A DNA stretch of 64,000 nucleotides from the NCBI GenBank assembly GCA_951812825.1, contig OX638324.1, positions 1,921,141-1,985,140 of the forward strand, written 5' to 3'. Shown in pieces: positions 1 through 7,938 of the stretch. A program made the translations under genes and the position numbers. The notes below the pieces were generated by a model. It saw nothing but the letters and a program-made list of their open reading frames with translations. It ran no database searches and was not told the origin of the DNA. The DNA is from an uncultured Dehalococcoidia bacterium. Lineage in GTDB: Bacteria; Chloroflexota; Dehalococcoidia; Lucifugimonadales; GCA-2712585. Each line of letters begins with the position of its first letter. Position 1 is the stretch's first letter.

Positions 1-1173
1 GTGCTGACGACGGCGGGGTCTAACGTGCTACGGGACTTTGTGCCGGAAGAAGACGCTGCGGTGGTGTGGAGGCTGAAGGAGGCGGGGGCGGTTATCATCG
101 GGAAGACGAACCTTACGGAGTTTGCGATTACGACGAACCACTACTATCCCTACGGGATGATGTACAACCCGTGGAGTATGGGACATTTCGCCGGGTCCTC
201 CAGTGGGGGTTCGGCTTCGGCGACGGCGGCGTTCATGTGCGCAACGTCGCTGGGGGAGGATACGGGAGGATCGGTGCGGGGGCCGGCGGCGGCGTGTGGG
301 CTGGCGGGATTCCGAAGCACCTACGGGCTGGTGAGCCGGTACGGGCTTCTGGGGGCGTGCTGGTCGAAGGATGTAATCGGCCCGATATCGAGGACGGTGG
401 CGGACTGCGCGATTACGTTGCAGGCGATAGCGGGGTACGATCCGAAGGACAGGTACACCAGCAGGGAACCGGTGGAGGATTTCACGGCGGCGTTGGAGGG
501 GGACATTCGGGGTTTGAAGGTGGGCGTGGTGGTGGAGCGGGTGCACACGGATGACGTGATGCCGGAGATTCGGGAGGCGACGCTGAAGGGGATTGAGGTG
601 CTGCGGGAACTGGGGGCTGAGGTGACGGAGATTTCGCTGCCGCTGATTCCGGAGACGGCGGCGTTCTCGCTGGTGGGGGAACTGGTTGAGGCGGCGTCGA
701 TTCACCACAAGTGGATACGTGAGCGGCTTGACGACTACCAGAACGAGCTGCGGTTGACGCTGCTGATGGCGAGCCTGATACCGGCGCAGACGTACTACAA
801 GGCGAACCAGCTTCGGGCTTACTGGCGGGAGGAGATGCTGGCGGCGTTCGATGACGTGGACCTGATGGTGTATCCGACGGCGCCATCAGTGGCTCCGACG
901 GTGCCGCCACCGTCGGGTCTGGCCAGCCCGGAGGACATGAAGGTGAACTTCTTTGGCCGTCGGAGCTTCACGCATCCGGCGAGCCTGGTGGGGTGTCCGG
1001 CGCTATCGGTGAATTGCGGGTTTACGGAGGCGGGGCTTCCGATGGGGATGCAGATAATTGGGCGTCCCTTCGAGGACGGGATGGTGCTGCGGGCGGGGCA
1101 CCTGTACGAGCAGGCGACGCCGTGGCATAAGATGTCGCCGCCGGGGTTCGGGCCGGGGGAGGGCGAGGACTAG
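1..1173 (+). CDS. Amidase, amidase-signature family (5' end cut by window)
   Basis: This is the C-terminal 390 residues of an amidase-signature hydrolase, which hydrolyses amide bonds with a Ser-cisSer-Lys triad. The glycine/serine-rich core GSSSGGSAS is at about residues 65-73, and the nucleophile-region motif DTGGSVRGP follows at about 88. The catalytic lysine segment lies upstream of the window: the paralogue at 8834-10255 has GIPFASKDQWW immediately before the point where this frame begins. The GTG at base 1 is therefore just an internal codon. The two amidases are strongly alike over their shared length (for example ATAAFMCATSLGEDTGGS), so they are paralogues. It converges on the M24 gene, with a dispersed repeat between them. 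The substrate cannot be told from sequence; GatA is unlikely because no gatB or gatC is nearby. Confidence 0.93.
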   Translation: MLTTAGSNVLRDFVPEEDAAVVWRLKEAGAVIIGKTNLTEFAITTNHYYPYGMMYNPWSMGHFAGSSSGGSASATAAFMCATSLGEDTGGSVRGPAAACGLAGFRSTYGLVSRYGLLGACWSKDVIGPISRTVADCAITLQAIAGYDPKDRYTSREPVEDFTAALEGDIRGLKVGVVVERVHTDDVMPEIREATLKGIEVLRELGAEVTEISLPLIPETAAFSLVGELVEAASIHHKWIRERLDDYQNELRLTLLMASLIPAQTYYKANQLRAYWREEMLAAFDDVDLMVYPTAPSVAPTVPPPSGLASPEDMKVNFFGRRSFTHPASLVGCPALSVNCGFTEAGLPMGMQIIGRPFEDGMVLRAGHLYEQATPWHKMSPPGFGPGEGED

Positions 1174-1190
1174 GGGGAGAGTGGAGTCGA

Positions 1191-1230
1191 GATTCTTCGA
1201 CTTCGCTTCGCTGCGCTCAGAATGAAATTG
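1191..1230. repeat. Dispersed intergenic repeat, family A (tcttcgacttcg..ctcagaatga type)
   Basis: This copy sits in the convergent gap between the amidase and the M24 gene. It shares the pattern gattcttc ... cttcg ... cagaatga with copies near 13804, 21606, 26102 and 39902, and its ends match the copies near 13678, 21468, 34747 and 46614. The arms can fold back (TTCG/CGCTCAGAA-like), so it may act as a transcription end or a REP-like element. I infer this from similarity by eye. Confidence 0.6.
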
Positions 1231-1273
1231 GGTGGAGGGGGAAGGGTGAGGAGGAGAGGGGGAGTTTCGGTGC

Positions 1274-2392
1274 TTAGGGGTTTATGGGTAGCTGGAAGGG
1301 GATGTTGCAATGTGTTAAGGGTTGGGGCTGGCCGTTGGTGAGGAGGAAGGTGTCTTCGATGCGGACACCTCCAATGCCGGGGACGGAAAGAACGGAGTGG
1401 CCAACGGTGAGGGTCATGCCGTCGACGAGCTTGAAGCTGAAGTCGGCGGGGTGGATGGTGGGACGGGGTTTTTCTTCGAAGTCCAAGCCGATGCTGTGGC
1501 TGATGCCGGGGATGTAGAATTCGCCGTAGCCGGCATCTGTGAAGACCTTGCGGGCTGCTGCGTCGATGTCGCCGTTTCTTGCGCCGGGCCTGACGGCTGC
1601 GATTCCCGCGGATTGGGCGCGGCGGTAAACGTCGAAGAGTTCCTGCTGTTGAGGGGTTGGGGGGCCGACGACGAAGGTGCGGGATAGGTTGGCGCAGTAG
1701 CCCTGGTAGCGTGGGACCACGTCGACAACGACGAGATCGCCTTCTTCGACGAGTTTGTCGGATGCGGTGCCGTGGAGCCAGCCGGAGCGGATGCCGGAGT
1801 TGACGAAGACGGGGGTGGCTACGCCGTGCCCGCCGGCCTTTCGCATGGCGTATTCTATTTCTGCGCCGACTTCGTTTTCGGAGATGCCGGGTCGCAGCCA
1901 AGCGGCGGCGGTGTTCATGCCGACGGCTGCGATGCGGGCGGCTTCCTGGATCAGGCGGACTTCTTCCTCGTCCTTCACCAGACGGAGTTCGTCCATGACG
2001 GGGGCGATGTCGACGACCTTGATCTTGGGGTTGGCGCGCTGGAAGAGGTTGAGGAGGAAGGCGGGGGTGTTGAACCACATCTGGACGCCGACGGTCATTG
2101 ATCCGTTGTTGCCGGCCATTTCGCGCATTGTCCCGACGACGTCCTTAATCTGCTGGCCGACGGTGCCGAAGATTTTCACGTCGTCGACGCCGATGGACTC
2201 TCTGACCTCAGCCTCTTCGCCCTGGAAGGTGACGACGATGGGAGGGCCGTTGGCGGGGATGACGGCGCGGGGCTGGAAGCGGTCCTCGCCGAAGAAGTAG
2301 ATATAGTCGTCGTGGGTGAGGATGAGGTAGGCGTCGATGTTTCTTTCCCTCATGCGGGACTGCGCCTTCTGTAGGCGATCTCTGTTAAGCAA
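1274..2392 (-). CDS. M24-family (creatinase/prolidase, pita-bread) hydrolase with altered metal ligands
   Basis: The 372-residue protein has the creatinase N-terminal domain (about 1-135) followed by the pita-bread catalytic domain (about 140-360). The TTG start is supported by AAGGAG six bases upstream. In metal-dependent M24 enzymes five ligands are expected. Here Asp224 (VVVDVV), His299 (GISHSIG) and Glu346 (GGVRIED) are present. The second Asp is Asn235 (YCANLSRT), and the first Glu (normally in tiEPG) is replaced at Gly331 (LTVGHSV). That pattern resembles creatinase-type members that work without metal, more than a true Xaa-Pro dipeptidase. It lies 29 bases downstream of the M20 gene on the same strand, probably in one operon of amide and peptide hydrolases. 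Family assignment is firm; activity is uncertain. Confidence 0.9.
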   Translation of the reverse strand: MLNRDRLQKAQSRMRERNIDAYLILTHDDYIYFFGEDRFQPRAVIPANGPPIVVTFQGEEAEVRESIGVDDVKIFGTVGQQIKDVVGTMREMAGNNGSMTVGVQMWFNTPAFLLNLFQRANPKIKVVDIAPVMDELRLVKDEEEVRLIQEAARIAAVGMNTAAAWLRPGISENEVGAEIEYAMRKAGGHGVATPVFVNSGIRSGWLHGTASDKLVEEGDLVVVDVVPRYQGYCANLSRTFVVGPPTPQQQELFDVYRRAQSAGIAAVRPGARNGDIDAAARKVFTDAGYGEFYIPGISHSIGLDFEEKPRPTIHPADFSFKLVDGMTLTVGHSVLSVPGIGGVRIEDTFLLTNGQPQPLTHCNIPFQLPINP

Positions 2393-2421
2393 TTTTGCTC
2401 CTTATCGACAAGTGCGAGGGT

Positions 2422-3999
2422 TCAGGCTATGGGGGTGGGGAGCCACCATTCGCGGCCGCGGGGGGTGTCGACGTATTCGGGCCAGCGGAGGTCGATGGGT
2501 GGGGGGAAGTCCTTTGGGAGTAGGGGCGCGACCCATTTGTCGCCGCCGATGCCGCCGCCGGTGCGGATTCGGAATTCTTCCTGGGCTTTGGCGAGCAGAT
2601 CGGGTTGGGTGAGGAGATCGACGAGGGTTGTGGCGATGGTTTTGGCAGCGACGAACATGCCGGGGTCGATGCAGCTTGAGACGCCGCCGAGGGCGTTTCG
2701 CACCCAGGCGGGATAGAGGTAGCCGGGGGTTGGGGGCTTGAGGGAGGGGCGGGCGGTGTGGAGGCGGACGGTGGGGGCGTGCCAGGTGTAGTCGACATAA
2801 TCGTCGGAGGTGTAGTTGGCCTGCCAGGGCGGGAGTTGTTGGCGGACCTGGGCTTCAAAGTCGGTGGGGGAGATCAGCTGCTGGCATTCGTCGGTGAAAG
2901 GGTTTTCCATCTGGTCCAGGCCGAGGTTTTGCTGGACGGCGCGTCCGAAGTCGCGGGCGTCTTCGTCGAGGACGGGCGGGCCGACGAGGGCGAGATTGTC
3001 GTAAGTCAGCTGGGCCATGGCGTGGTTGGGGAGGCCGACGCGGGTTTTCGTCACCCACCGGATGGAGACTTCGCAGCCGGTGGCCTCGGCGGCGCTGCGG
3101 GCGTTGTTTTCGAGGACGTTGTAGATGCGCTGCTGGATGTCGAGGTTGGGGGAGCGCCAGGCGTACTGGATCTGGCTGAAGCGGGGAGGGAGGTTGTCGG
3201 AGGTGCACTGTCCGCCGGCCATGATGAACTCGTTGAGGGTCCAGGCGCCGGTGTGGGGATGCATGGCCTCCTTGGTGTATTTAGTGGTGGTGTACATGAG
3301 GCAGAGGGCGTCGAGGGCGCCGGGGCAACGGGGGGCGGAGTGGGGATGGTTGGGGCCTGAGAGGAGTTCGGGATCGACCCAGGCCTCGGGGTCGTGGCAT
3401 TCGAAGGTGAAGACGGCGCTCCAGTAGGAGCCGCAGTGGGTGTCCCAGATGGTGGTGTTGGTGGGGTGGGGATGGTAGGCGATGAAAGCGTCGAAGTCGT
3501 CGTAGTAGCCCTTGGCGGCGTGGACGGGCTTGGAGCCGCAGACTTTTTCGGCGGGTTCGCCGAAGATGGCGATGGCGCCTTTGAGGTTGTGGCGGTCGAT
3601 GGCGGACTTGGCGGCGAGGATGCCGGCGAGGGCGGCGACGCCAAGGGAGGAGTGGGGGTCGGTGTGGCCGGCGGCCCAGGGGTGGAGGCCGTCGCGGGGG
3701 GCCTGGTAGGGGACGGGCTGCTGGGAGTTGTCGGGGACAGCGTCGTACTCGGCGTAGGTGCCGAGGACGGGGCCGCCGGAGCCGTAGGTGGCGAGGAATG
3801 CGGTGGGCATTTGGCCGGAGCCGCGCTCGACGTGGAAGCCCTCGGACTCGAGGATGTCGCAGAAGGCGGCGGCGGAGCGGTATTCGCGCCAGGCGGGCTC
3901 GGCGTGGCGCCAGATCTGGCGGTGGAAGTCGGAGAGGGATTGTTGGTTGTCGTCGACCCATTGGAGGGCGTGGGATTTTTCGGGGGAGGGGTTGGGCAT
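2422..3999 (-). CDS. M20-family amidohydrolase, AbgB-like
   Basis: This 525-residue zinc amidohydrolase resembles subunit B of p-aminobenzoyl-glutamate hydrolase and related M20 amide hydrolases. Visible motifs are TYAEYDAVPDNSQ (acidic metal-binding region), HTDPHSSLGVAAL (metal-binding His region), FGEPAEKVCGSK, and an inserted dimerisation domain in the middle. The frame stays open further upstream to 4155, but I chose the ATG at 3999 because AAGGAG lies seven bases before it, and because the extra upstream residues would run into the IS end. The IS begins only 38 bases upstream of this start, so the native promoter has probably been displaced. The M24 gene follows 29 bases downstream. The physiological substrate is unknown. 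Confidence 0.9.
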   Translation of the reverse strand: MPNPSPEKSHALQWVDDNQQSLSDFHRQIWRHAEPAWREYRSAAAFCDILESEGFHVERGSGQMPTAFLATYGSGGPVLGTYAEYDAVPDNSQQPVPYQAPRDGLHPWAAGHTDPHSSLGVAALAGILAAKSAIDRHNLKGAIAIFGEPAEKVCGSKPVHAAKGYYDDFDAFIAYHPHPTNTTIWDTHCGSYWSAVFTFECHDPEAWVDPELLSGPNHPHSAPRCPGALDALCLMYTTTKYTKEAMHPHTGAWTLNEFIMAGGQCTSDNLPPRFSQIQYAWRSPNLDIQQRIYNVLENNARSAAEATGCEVSIRWVTKTRVGLPNHAMAQLTYDNLALVGPPVLDEDARDFGRAVQQNLGLDQMENPFTDECQQLISPTDFEAQVRQQLPPWQANYTSDDYVDYTWHAPTVRLHTARPSLKPPTPGYLYPAWVRNALGGVSSCIDPGMFVAAKTIATTLVDLLTQPDLLAKAQEEFRIRTGGGIGGDKWVAPLLPKDFPPPIDLRWPEYVDTPRGREWWLPTPIA

Positions 4000-4030
4000 G
4001 GGGGGGCTCCTTTGGGGGGGGGGGTGGGGG
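4000..4030 (+). other. G-run tract, potential G-quadruplex, in the M20 leader
   Basis: Between the M20 start codon and the IS end the plus strand reads as runs of 7, 11 and 5 G, broken only by a short ctccttt stretch and a single T. The M20 Shine-Dalgarno is embedded in the break. This satisfies the usual G-quadruplex pattern, on the template strand of the M20 gene, and is prone to slippage in replication or sequencing. No function is shown. Confidence 0.55.
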
Positions 4031-4037
4031 ACTAGTA

Positions 4038-4050
4038 TGATCTCGTTCAG
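4038..4050. repeat. Left terminal inverted repeat of the IS
   Basis: TGATCTCGTTCAG, matching the complement of 5158-5170 at 11 of 13 positions. It is preceded directly by TAGTA, which recurs after the right end. Confidence 0.75.
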
Positions 4051-4085
4051 ATAGATATGAGACGGATGGAGTTGTAAGGGAAATA

Positions 4086-4132
4086 GAAAGGGACCATCCT
4101 TTGGGTGAGATAGACCGAAGGAGGTCCCTTTC
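4086..4132 (+). promoter_or_regulatory. Hairpin over the transposase ribosome-binding site
   Basis: GAAAGGGACC at 4086-4095 is perfectly complementary to GGTCCCTTTC at 4123-4132, giving a 10-bp stem with a 27-base loop that ends exactly at the transposase ATG. The Shine-Dalgarno AAGGAGG (4118-4124) enters the stem. Transcripts reading in from outside would fold this and hide the start. Transcripts starting inside the loop would not. Such read-through protection is known in IS10 and IS50; for this element it is inferred from the sequence. Confidence 0.6.
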
Positions 4133-5161
4133 ATGAGGGTAGTAGGACTACCCAAATCATTCTATCAGCTTTCGAAGAGGACACCAGCACAGCTGACGTT
4201 GAAAGCGCAAGATCGGATGAGGTGGGTGAGTGGCTGGAATAGGTTGAGGCAACGGGGAGTGACGGCATCGGAAGCAGCAGAGGCACTGGGACTGTCACGC
4301 TGTAGCCTGTACCGGTGGGACAAAGCCCTCAGGGAGGAAGGGCCGGCGGGCTTAGTAGACAAGAGTCGGCGACCCAAGAGGGTGAGGCGGCCTACGTGGA
4401 CTGTTGAGTTAGCTAGGGCAGTGCTAAAGCTGAGGGAAGAGTATCCTAGATGGGGGAAGGACAAGCTGGCGCCGTTGCTCAGGGATAAGGGCTGGGAGGT
4501 GTCCACGTCCATGGTGGGCCGCATTCTGACTCGCCTGAAGGCCCGTGGGGTGTTGAAAGAGCCGCCCCGTGACGGTATATCGGCCCGTAGGCGCACGCGT
4601 CCGCGTCCCTATGGGGTACGGAAGCCGAGGGAGTATCAGGTCATAGAACCGGGGGACATCGTGCAGGTGGACACTTTGGACGTGCGCCCTCTGCCTGGCA
4701 TGGTGCTCAAACACTTCACCGCTCGGGACATGGTCTCCAGGTGGGACGTGCTGGAGGTGCACACAAGGGCCACGTCCACACTGGCGGCCCGGTTCCTTGA
4801 GTCCATGCGGCGACGGTTTCCCTTCCCCATCAAGGCAGTTCAGGTGGATGGAGGCTCCGAGTTCATGGCGGACTTCGAGACCGCTTGCCAGAAGTTCGAT
4901 ATCAAACTCTTCATACTGCCGCCGCGCTCTCCCAAGCTCAACGGCCATGTGGAGCGGGCCCAGCGTACTCATACCGAAGAGTTCTACGAGCTCTATGATG
5001 GCGAACTGGATGTCTCTACCCTCAACCGGGCTCTGCTCAAATGGGAGCAAATCTACGACACCTTCCGACCTCATCACTCCCTGGACGGACTAACCCCTTT
5101 GCAGTATCTTCTCCAGTGCCACCCATCCTTGGTCCCTTCTAATCTGTCTCACATGTACTGA
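4133..5161 (+). CDS. IS481-family transposase (HTH plus DDE integrase core)
   Basis: The 342-residue protein catalyses cut-and-paste or copy-type movement of the surrounding IS. An N-terminal helix-turn-helix (about 30-80, ASEAAEALGLSRCSLYRW) is followed by a second winged-helix-like segment. The rve-type catalytic core comes last. The acidic triad is visible as Asp in VQVDTLD, Asp in VDGGSEF and Glu in NGHVERAQRT, so the enzyme looks complete. The C-terminal RPHHSLDGLTPLQYL motif is typical of the family. AAGGAGG lies eight bases before the ATG and is partly buried in a hairpin. The stop codon lies inside the right terminal repeat region, as is usual for compact IS elements. Confidence 0.92.
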   Translation: MRVVGLPKSFYQLSKRTPAQLTLKAQDRMRWVSGWNRLRQRGVTASEAAEALGLSRCSLYRWDKALREEGPAGLVDKSRRPKRVRRPTWTVELARAVLKLREEYPRWGKDKLAPLLRDKGWEVSTSMVGRILTRLKARGVLKEPPRDGISARRRTRPRPYGVRKPREYQVIEPGDIVQVDTLDVRPLPGMVLKHFTARDMVSRWDVLEVHTRATSTLAARFLESMRRRFPFPIKAVQVDGGSEFMADFETACQKFDIKLFILPPRSPKLNGHVERAQRTHTEEFYELYDGELDVSTLNRALLKWEQIYDTFRPHHSLDGLTPLQYLLQCHPSLVPSNLSHMY

Positions 5162-5170
5162 ACGAGTACA
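5158..5170. repeat. Right terminal inverted repeat of the IS
   Basis: CTGAACGAGTACA, the inverted partner of 4038-4050. It overlaps the transposase stop region and is followed by TAGTA (5171-5175), identical to the bases before the left end. Confidence 0.75.
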
Positions 5171-5329
5171 TAGTAGAGACATTTGAGCCGATGCTATAGT
5201 ACACTGCGTAATGGTGTCTAGTTGACAGGATTGAGCCGTGAAATCTCCGATGACTGCGCCGTCTGCCAGAGGCGTCTTACAAAAGGTGCGTGTCTACACA
5301 ATAATCGCTGGCGACGTCACCCAAGATAG

Positions 5330-6997
5330 ATGAAATCAACCGAACGTACAGGTGTAAGTGTTTTGGCGGGAATGGTTGCGACCATCGCCATGCCAGCCGA
5401 AGGCCAAAGCCCATTGGGGTACGCCGAAGCCCTTGGAGAAGCCTATCTGTCGTTCTCCGGGCACAACCATAGAAAGAATGGCGGTCACTATCTGACACCT
5501 GGCACTGTAGCAAGGTTCATGGCCGGGTACTCTTCCTATTCGGAGCCGCATATGCGCGTCCTAGACCCTGGAAGTGGCACGGGTATCCTGGCCGCTGCCG
5601 TCTGCGAAGCGGCTAGCCGCAGTGGAACCGTGCAGAGGTTGCACATTGATGCCTACGAGATAGACCAATCGCTAGCCGATCTTAGCCGCCTCGTTCTGGC
5701 CTTCGCGCAGGAATGGTTAGACCAGCGTAGCGTGAGGCTGACATTTAGCGTCACTCACGGAGACTTTATATTGACGCATGCGGACACGCTCAGAGCCAAG
5801 TCGGAGAACAGGCTGTGGGGAAGAGTAGGAGGACCCGACGCCGAGTACGACCTGGTGATCTCCAACCCGCCATACTTCAAGATTGCGAAGGACGATCCGA
5901 GGGCAGTGGCATGGGCCTCCGTAGTATACGGACAGCCTAATATCTACGCCATCTTCATGGCCATCTCCGCCGAGCTCCTCTCAATTGATGGCAGACTGGT
6001 ATATATCGTGCCACGGAGCTTTGCTTCCGGACCGTACTTTAGGAAGTTCCGGGATGTATTCTTCCGGAAAGTTGCCCCTACTGCGATTCATCTCTTCGAG
6101 TCCAGGAAGGATGTATTTGGGAAACAGACAGTGCTCCAAGAGAGCTTAGTATTAGGGGCCCGGCTGCGTATTGAAGGCGAGCCCTTTGATGAGGGCCAAG
6201 TGCTCGTGTCTCACAGTAAAGCGGCACACGACCTCTCTGAACGCCAAAGCCTTCATGTCAACATTGACTCCGTACTTGACTTGGCGAGTCAGAACAAAGA
6301 ACTTTCTATTCCCCTTTGCGTGGAGGACTTGGAGCTGGTGAAGGCCATGCGAGCTTGGCCCAACACTCTCCATTCTCTTGGCTTGGAAGTATCCACAGGC
6401 CCTGTGGTTCCGTTCAGAGCTACTCAATTCTTGACCCATAGGCAACTTGGGAGTCGCACTGCTCCTTTGCTGTGGATGCAGCACGTCCACCCTATGCAAA
6501 CCGACTGGCCCTCGCCGATAGCAGAGAAACCTCAATGGATCAAGGTGTTGCCGGAGTCGATGAAGCTGTTGGTGCCAGATGCTACCTATGTCCTTGTCCG
6601 TCGCTTCAGCGCGAAGGAGGAGAAGCGACGGCTGGTGGCAGCTCCCTTGAGTCGGGGTGTTCTGAAGGAAGAATTGATAGGACTAGAAAACCACCTGAAC
6701 TATGTTCGTGGCGTGTTGAGAGAGTTAGATGAAGAGTTGGCCTATGGGCTATCGGCCCTCCTTAATTCGACATTCTTGGACCGGTTCTTCCGAATTTCAA
6801 ATGGCAATACACAGGTCAGCGCAACGGAATTACGAGCCATGCCGCTTCCGGCTGAACGGGACATTCGTGCAATCGGTAAGGAAGCATTGAGACGATTCGT
6901 CTCGGCGGATGATCTCTCCGCTCTCGATGTTCTCGTCGCTAGGACTCTGAATCTCTCCCCTGAACTTTCTATGAGGCCAGAGTTGGCGGCGAGATGA
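5330..6997 (+). CDS. Type II DNA N6-adenine methyltransferase, BsuBI/PstI type
   Basis: The 555-residue protein is the protective methylase of a restriction-modification pair. The S-adenosylmethionine motif VLDPGSGTG (residues 77-85) and the catalytic NPPY (179-182) are both visible, in the order motif I then IV typical of gamma-class N6-adenine enzymes. A TPGTVARFM segment precedes motif I. The stop codon overlaps the endonuclease start by four bases (ATGA), so the two are translationally coupled, methylase first. The start is not certain: no clear ribosome site precedes 5330, and Met21 is an alternative. G+C is visibly lower than in the flanking hydrolase genes (about 50% on a hand-counted line at 6241), which suggests transfer. 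Expected target is CTGCAG by family analogy only. Confidence 0.9.
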   Translation: MKSTERTGVSVLAGMVATIAMPAEGQSPLGYAEALGEAYLSFSGHNHRKNGGHYLTPGTVARFMAGYSSYSEPHMRVLDPGSGTGILAAAVCEAASRSGTVQRLHIDAYEIDQSLADLSRLVLAFAQEWLDQRSVRLTFSVTHGDFILTHADTLRAKSENRLWGRVGGPDAEYDLVISNPPYFKIAKDDPRAVAWASVVYGQPNIYAIFMAISAELLSIDGRLVYIVPRSFASGPYFRKFRDVFFRKVAPTAIHLFESRKDVFGKQTVLQESLVLGARLRIEGEPFDEGQVLVSHSKAAHDLSERQSLHVNIDSVLDLASQNKELSIPLCVEDLELVKAMRAWPNTLHSLGLEVSTGPVVPFRATQFLTHRQLGSRTAPLLWMQHVHPMQTDWPSPIAEKPQWIKVLPESMKLLVPDATYVLVRRFSAKEEKRRLVAAPLSRGVLKEELIGLENHLNYVRGVLRELDEELAYGLSALLNSTFLDRFFRISNGNTQVSATELRAMPLPAERDIRAIGKEALRRFVSADDLSALDVLVARTLNLSPELSMRPELAAR

Positions 6998-7938
6998 GTA
7001 AGATTGATGAGGCGCGGGACATACTGGAGCAACTAGGGTTGCCACCGACTCAGCGCAATGACATGTCCTGCCTAACCCTGCTAGCTCTTACTGGCCTATC
7101 CGAAAATGACGCTTGGAACCAAGCCGCTAAGCCGTCCCGCACGATCCACGAAATCCTCGGCTTTATGAGGGATGCGTATGGTAAGGACTATGCTGAGAAC
7201 ACACGGGAAACGGTAAGGCGTCGAGTCATTCATCAATTTGTGCAAGCGCGGATAGTTGATCGGAATCCCGATGCCCCTGACCTGCCCACCAACAGTCCAA
7301 GGACGCATTATGGACTCACTGACCATGCGTTGACTCTGCTCCGACTCTACCAGAGCAGCAGTTGGGCATCCAAGTTGAGCAGTTTTCGTGCCAGTCATGG
7401 AGTTCTGCTAGAGATATATCAGCGCCGCCGCCGGATGCGGGAGATACCCATTCGCACCTCGACAGGTGAGGAAATTCGCTTGTCTCCGGGGATGCACAAC
7501 GAATTGCAGGTCTCGGTAGTGAACAACTTTGGACCGAAATTCGCACCAGGGGCGATGCTGTTATATCTCGGAGACGCCGCTGACAAGCTCTTGCATTTGG
7601 AGAATGATATGCTGGCCCGGCTTGGCGTTCCAATTTCCGAACATGACAAACTCCCAGACATTGTGCTCTATGACGAGGAGAGGAATTGGCTGTTCCTCAT
7701 TGAGGCCGTCACGTCTCATGGCCCGGTGAATCCCAAGCGGTTTCAGGAACTGGAAGCTACCCTGGAGGACTGCACGGCTACTCGTGTTTACGTCAGCGCC
7801 TTCCCTGACTTCCGGCAATTCAAGCGGCACGCAGATGACATCGCTTGGGAGACTGAGGTTTGGATTGCAGAGATTCCAGACCACCTCATACACTTCAATG
7901 GGGACAGGTTCCTAGGACCTAATGTTAATGATGATTAG
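6994..7938 (+). CDS. BsuBI/PstI-family type II restriction endonuclease
   Basis: This 314-residue protein matches the BsuBI/PstI endonuclease family. An N-terminal helical domain (about 1-140) is followed by the nuclease domain, with LPDIVLYDE at about 220-228 and LFLIEAVTSHGPVNPKR at about 233-249, a variant PD-(D/E)xK site characteristic of the family. BsuBI and PstI cut CTGCAG. Target identity here is an inference, since specificity can drift. It overlaps the methylase by four bases and the following AbiTii-like gene by 17, so all three are probably co-transcribed. Confidence 0.9.
   Translation: MSKIDEARDILEQLGLPPTQRNDMSCLTLLALTGLSENDAWNQAAKPSRTIHEILGFMRDAYGKDYAENTRETVRRRVIHQFVQARIVDRNPDAPDLPTNSPRTHYGLTDHALTLLRLYQSSSWASKLSSFRASHGVLLEIYQRRRRMREIPIRTSTGEEIRLSPGMHNELQVSVVNNFGPKFAPGAMLLYLGDAADKLLHLENDMLARLGVPISEHDKLPDIVLYDEERNWLFLIEAVTSHGPVNPKRFQELEATLEDCTATRVYVSAFPDFRQFKRHADDIAWETEVWIAEIPDHLIHFNGDRFLGPNVNDD

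Larger units (their letters stand above)
4038..5170 (+). mobile_element. IS481-like insertion sequence, apparently intact, 1133 bp
   Basis: The element carries one transposase gene between inverted ends. The outer 13 bases are TGATCTCGTTCAG on the left and the complement of CTGAACGAGTACA on the right (11 of 13 match). Imperfect similarity continues inward (GAGACgGAT/GAGACaGAT and AGAaAGGGACC). It is flanked by the direct repeat TAGTA at 4033-4037 and 5171-5175, a plausible 5-bp target duplication. Length, one-ORF layout and DDE type fit the IS481 family. The intact ends and open frame suggest a fairly recent insertion. It lies just upstream of the M20 gene, at the left edge of the restriction-modification island. 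Confidence 0.82.

Noticed and set aside
1170-2078. Open frame of 302 codons on the minus strand
   Set aside because: Arg/Pro/His-rich translation overlapping the M24 gene in another frame; a shadow of G+C-rich coding.
2758-4035. Long plus-strand frames (200 and 213 codons) opposite the M20 gene
   Set aside because: Val/Gly-rich antisense translation, no domain and no ribosome site.
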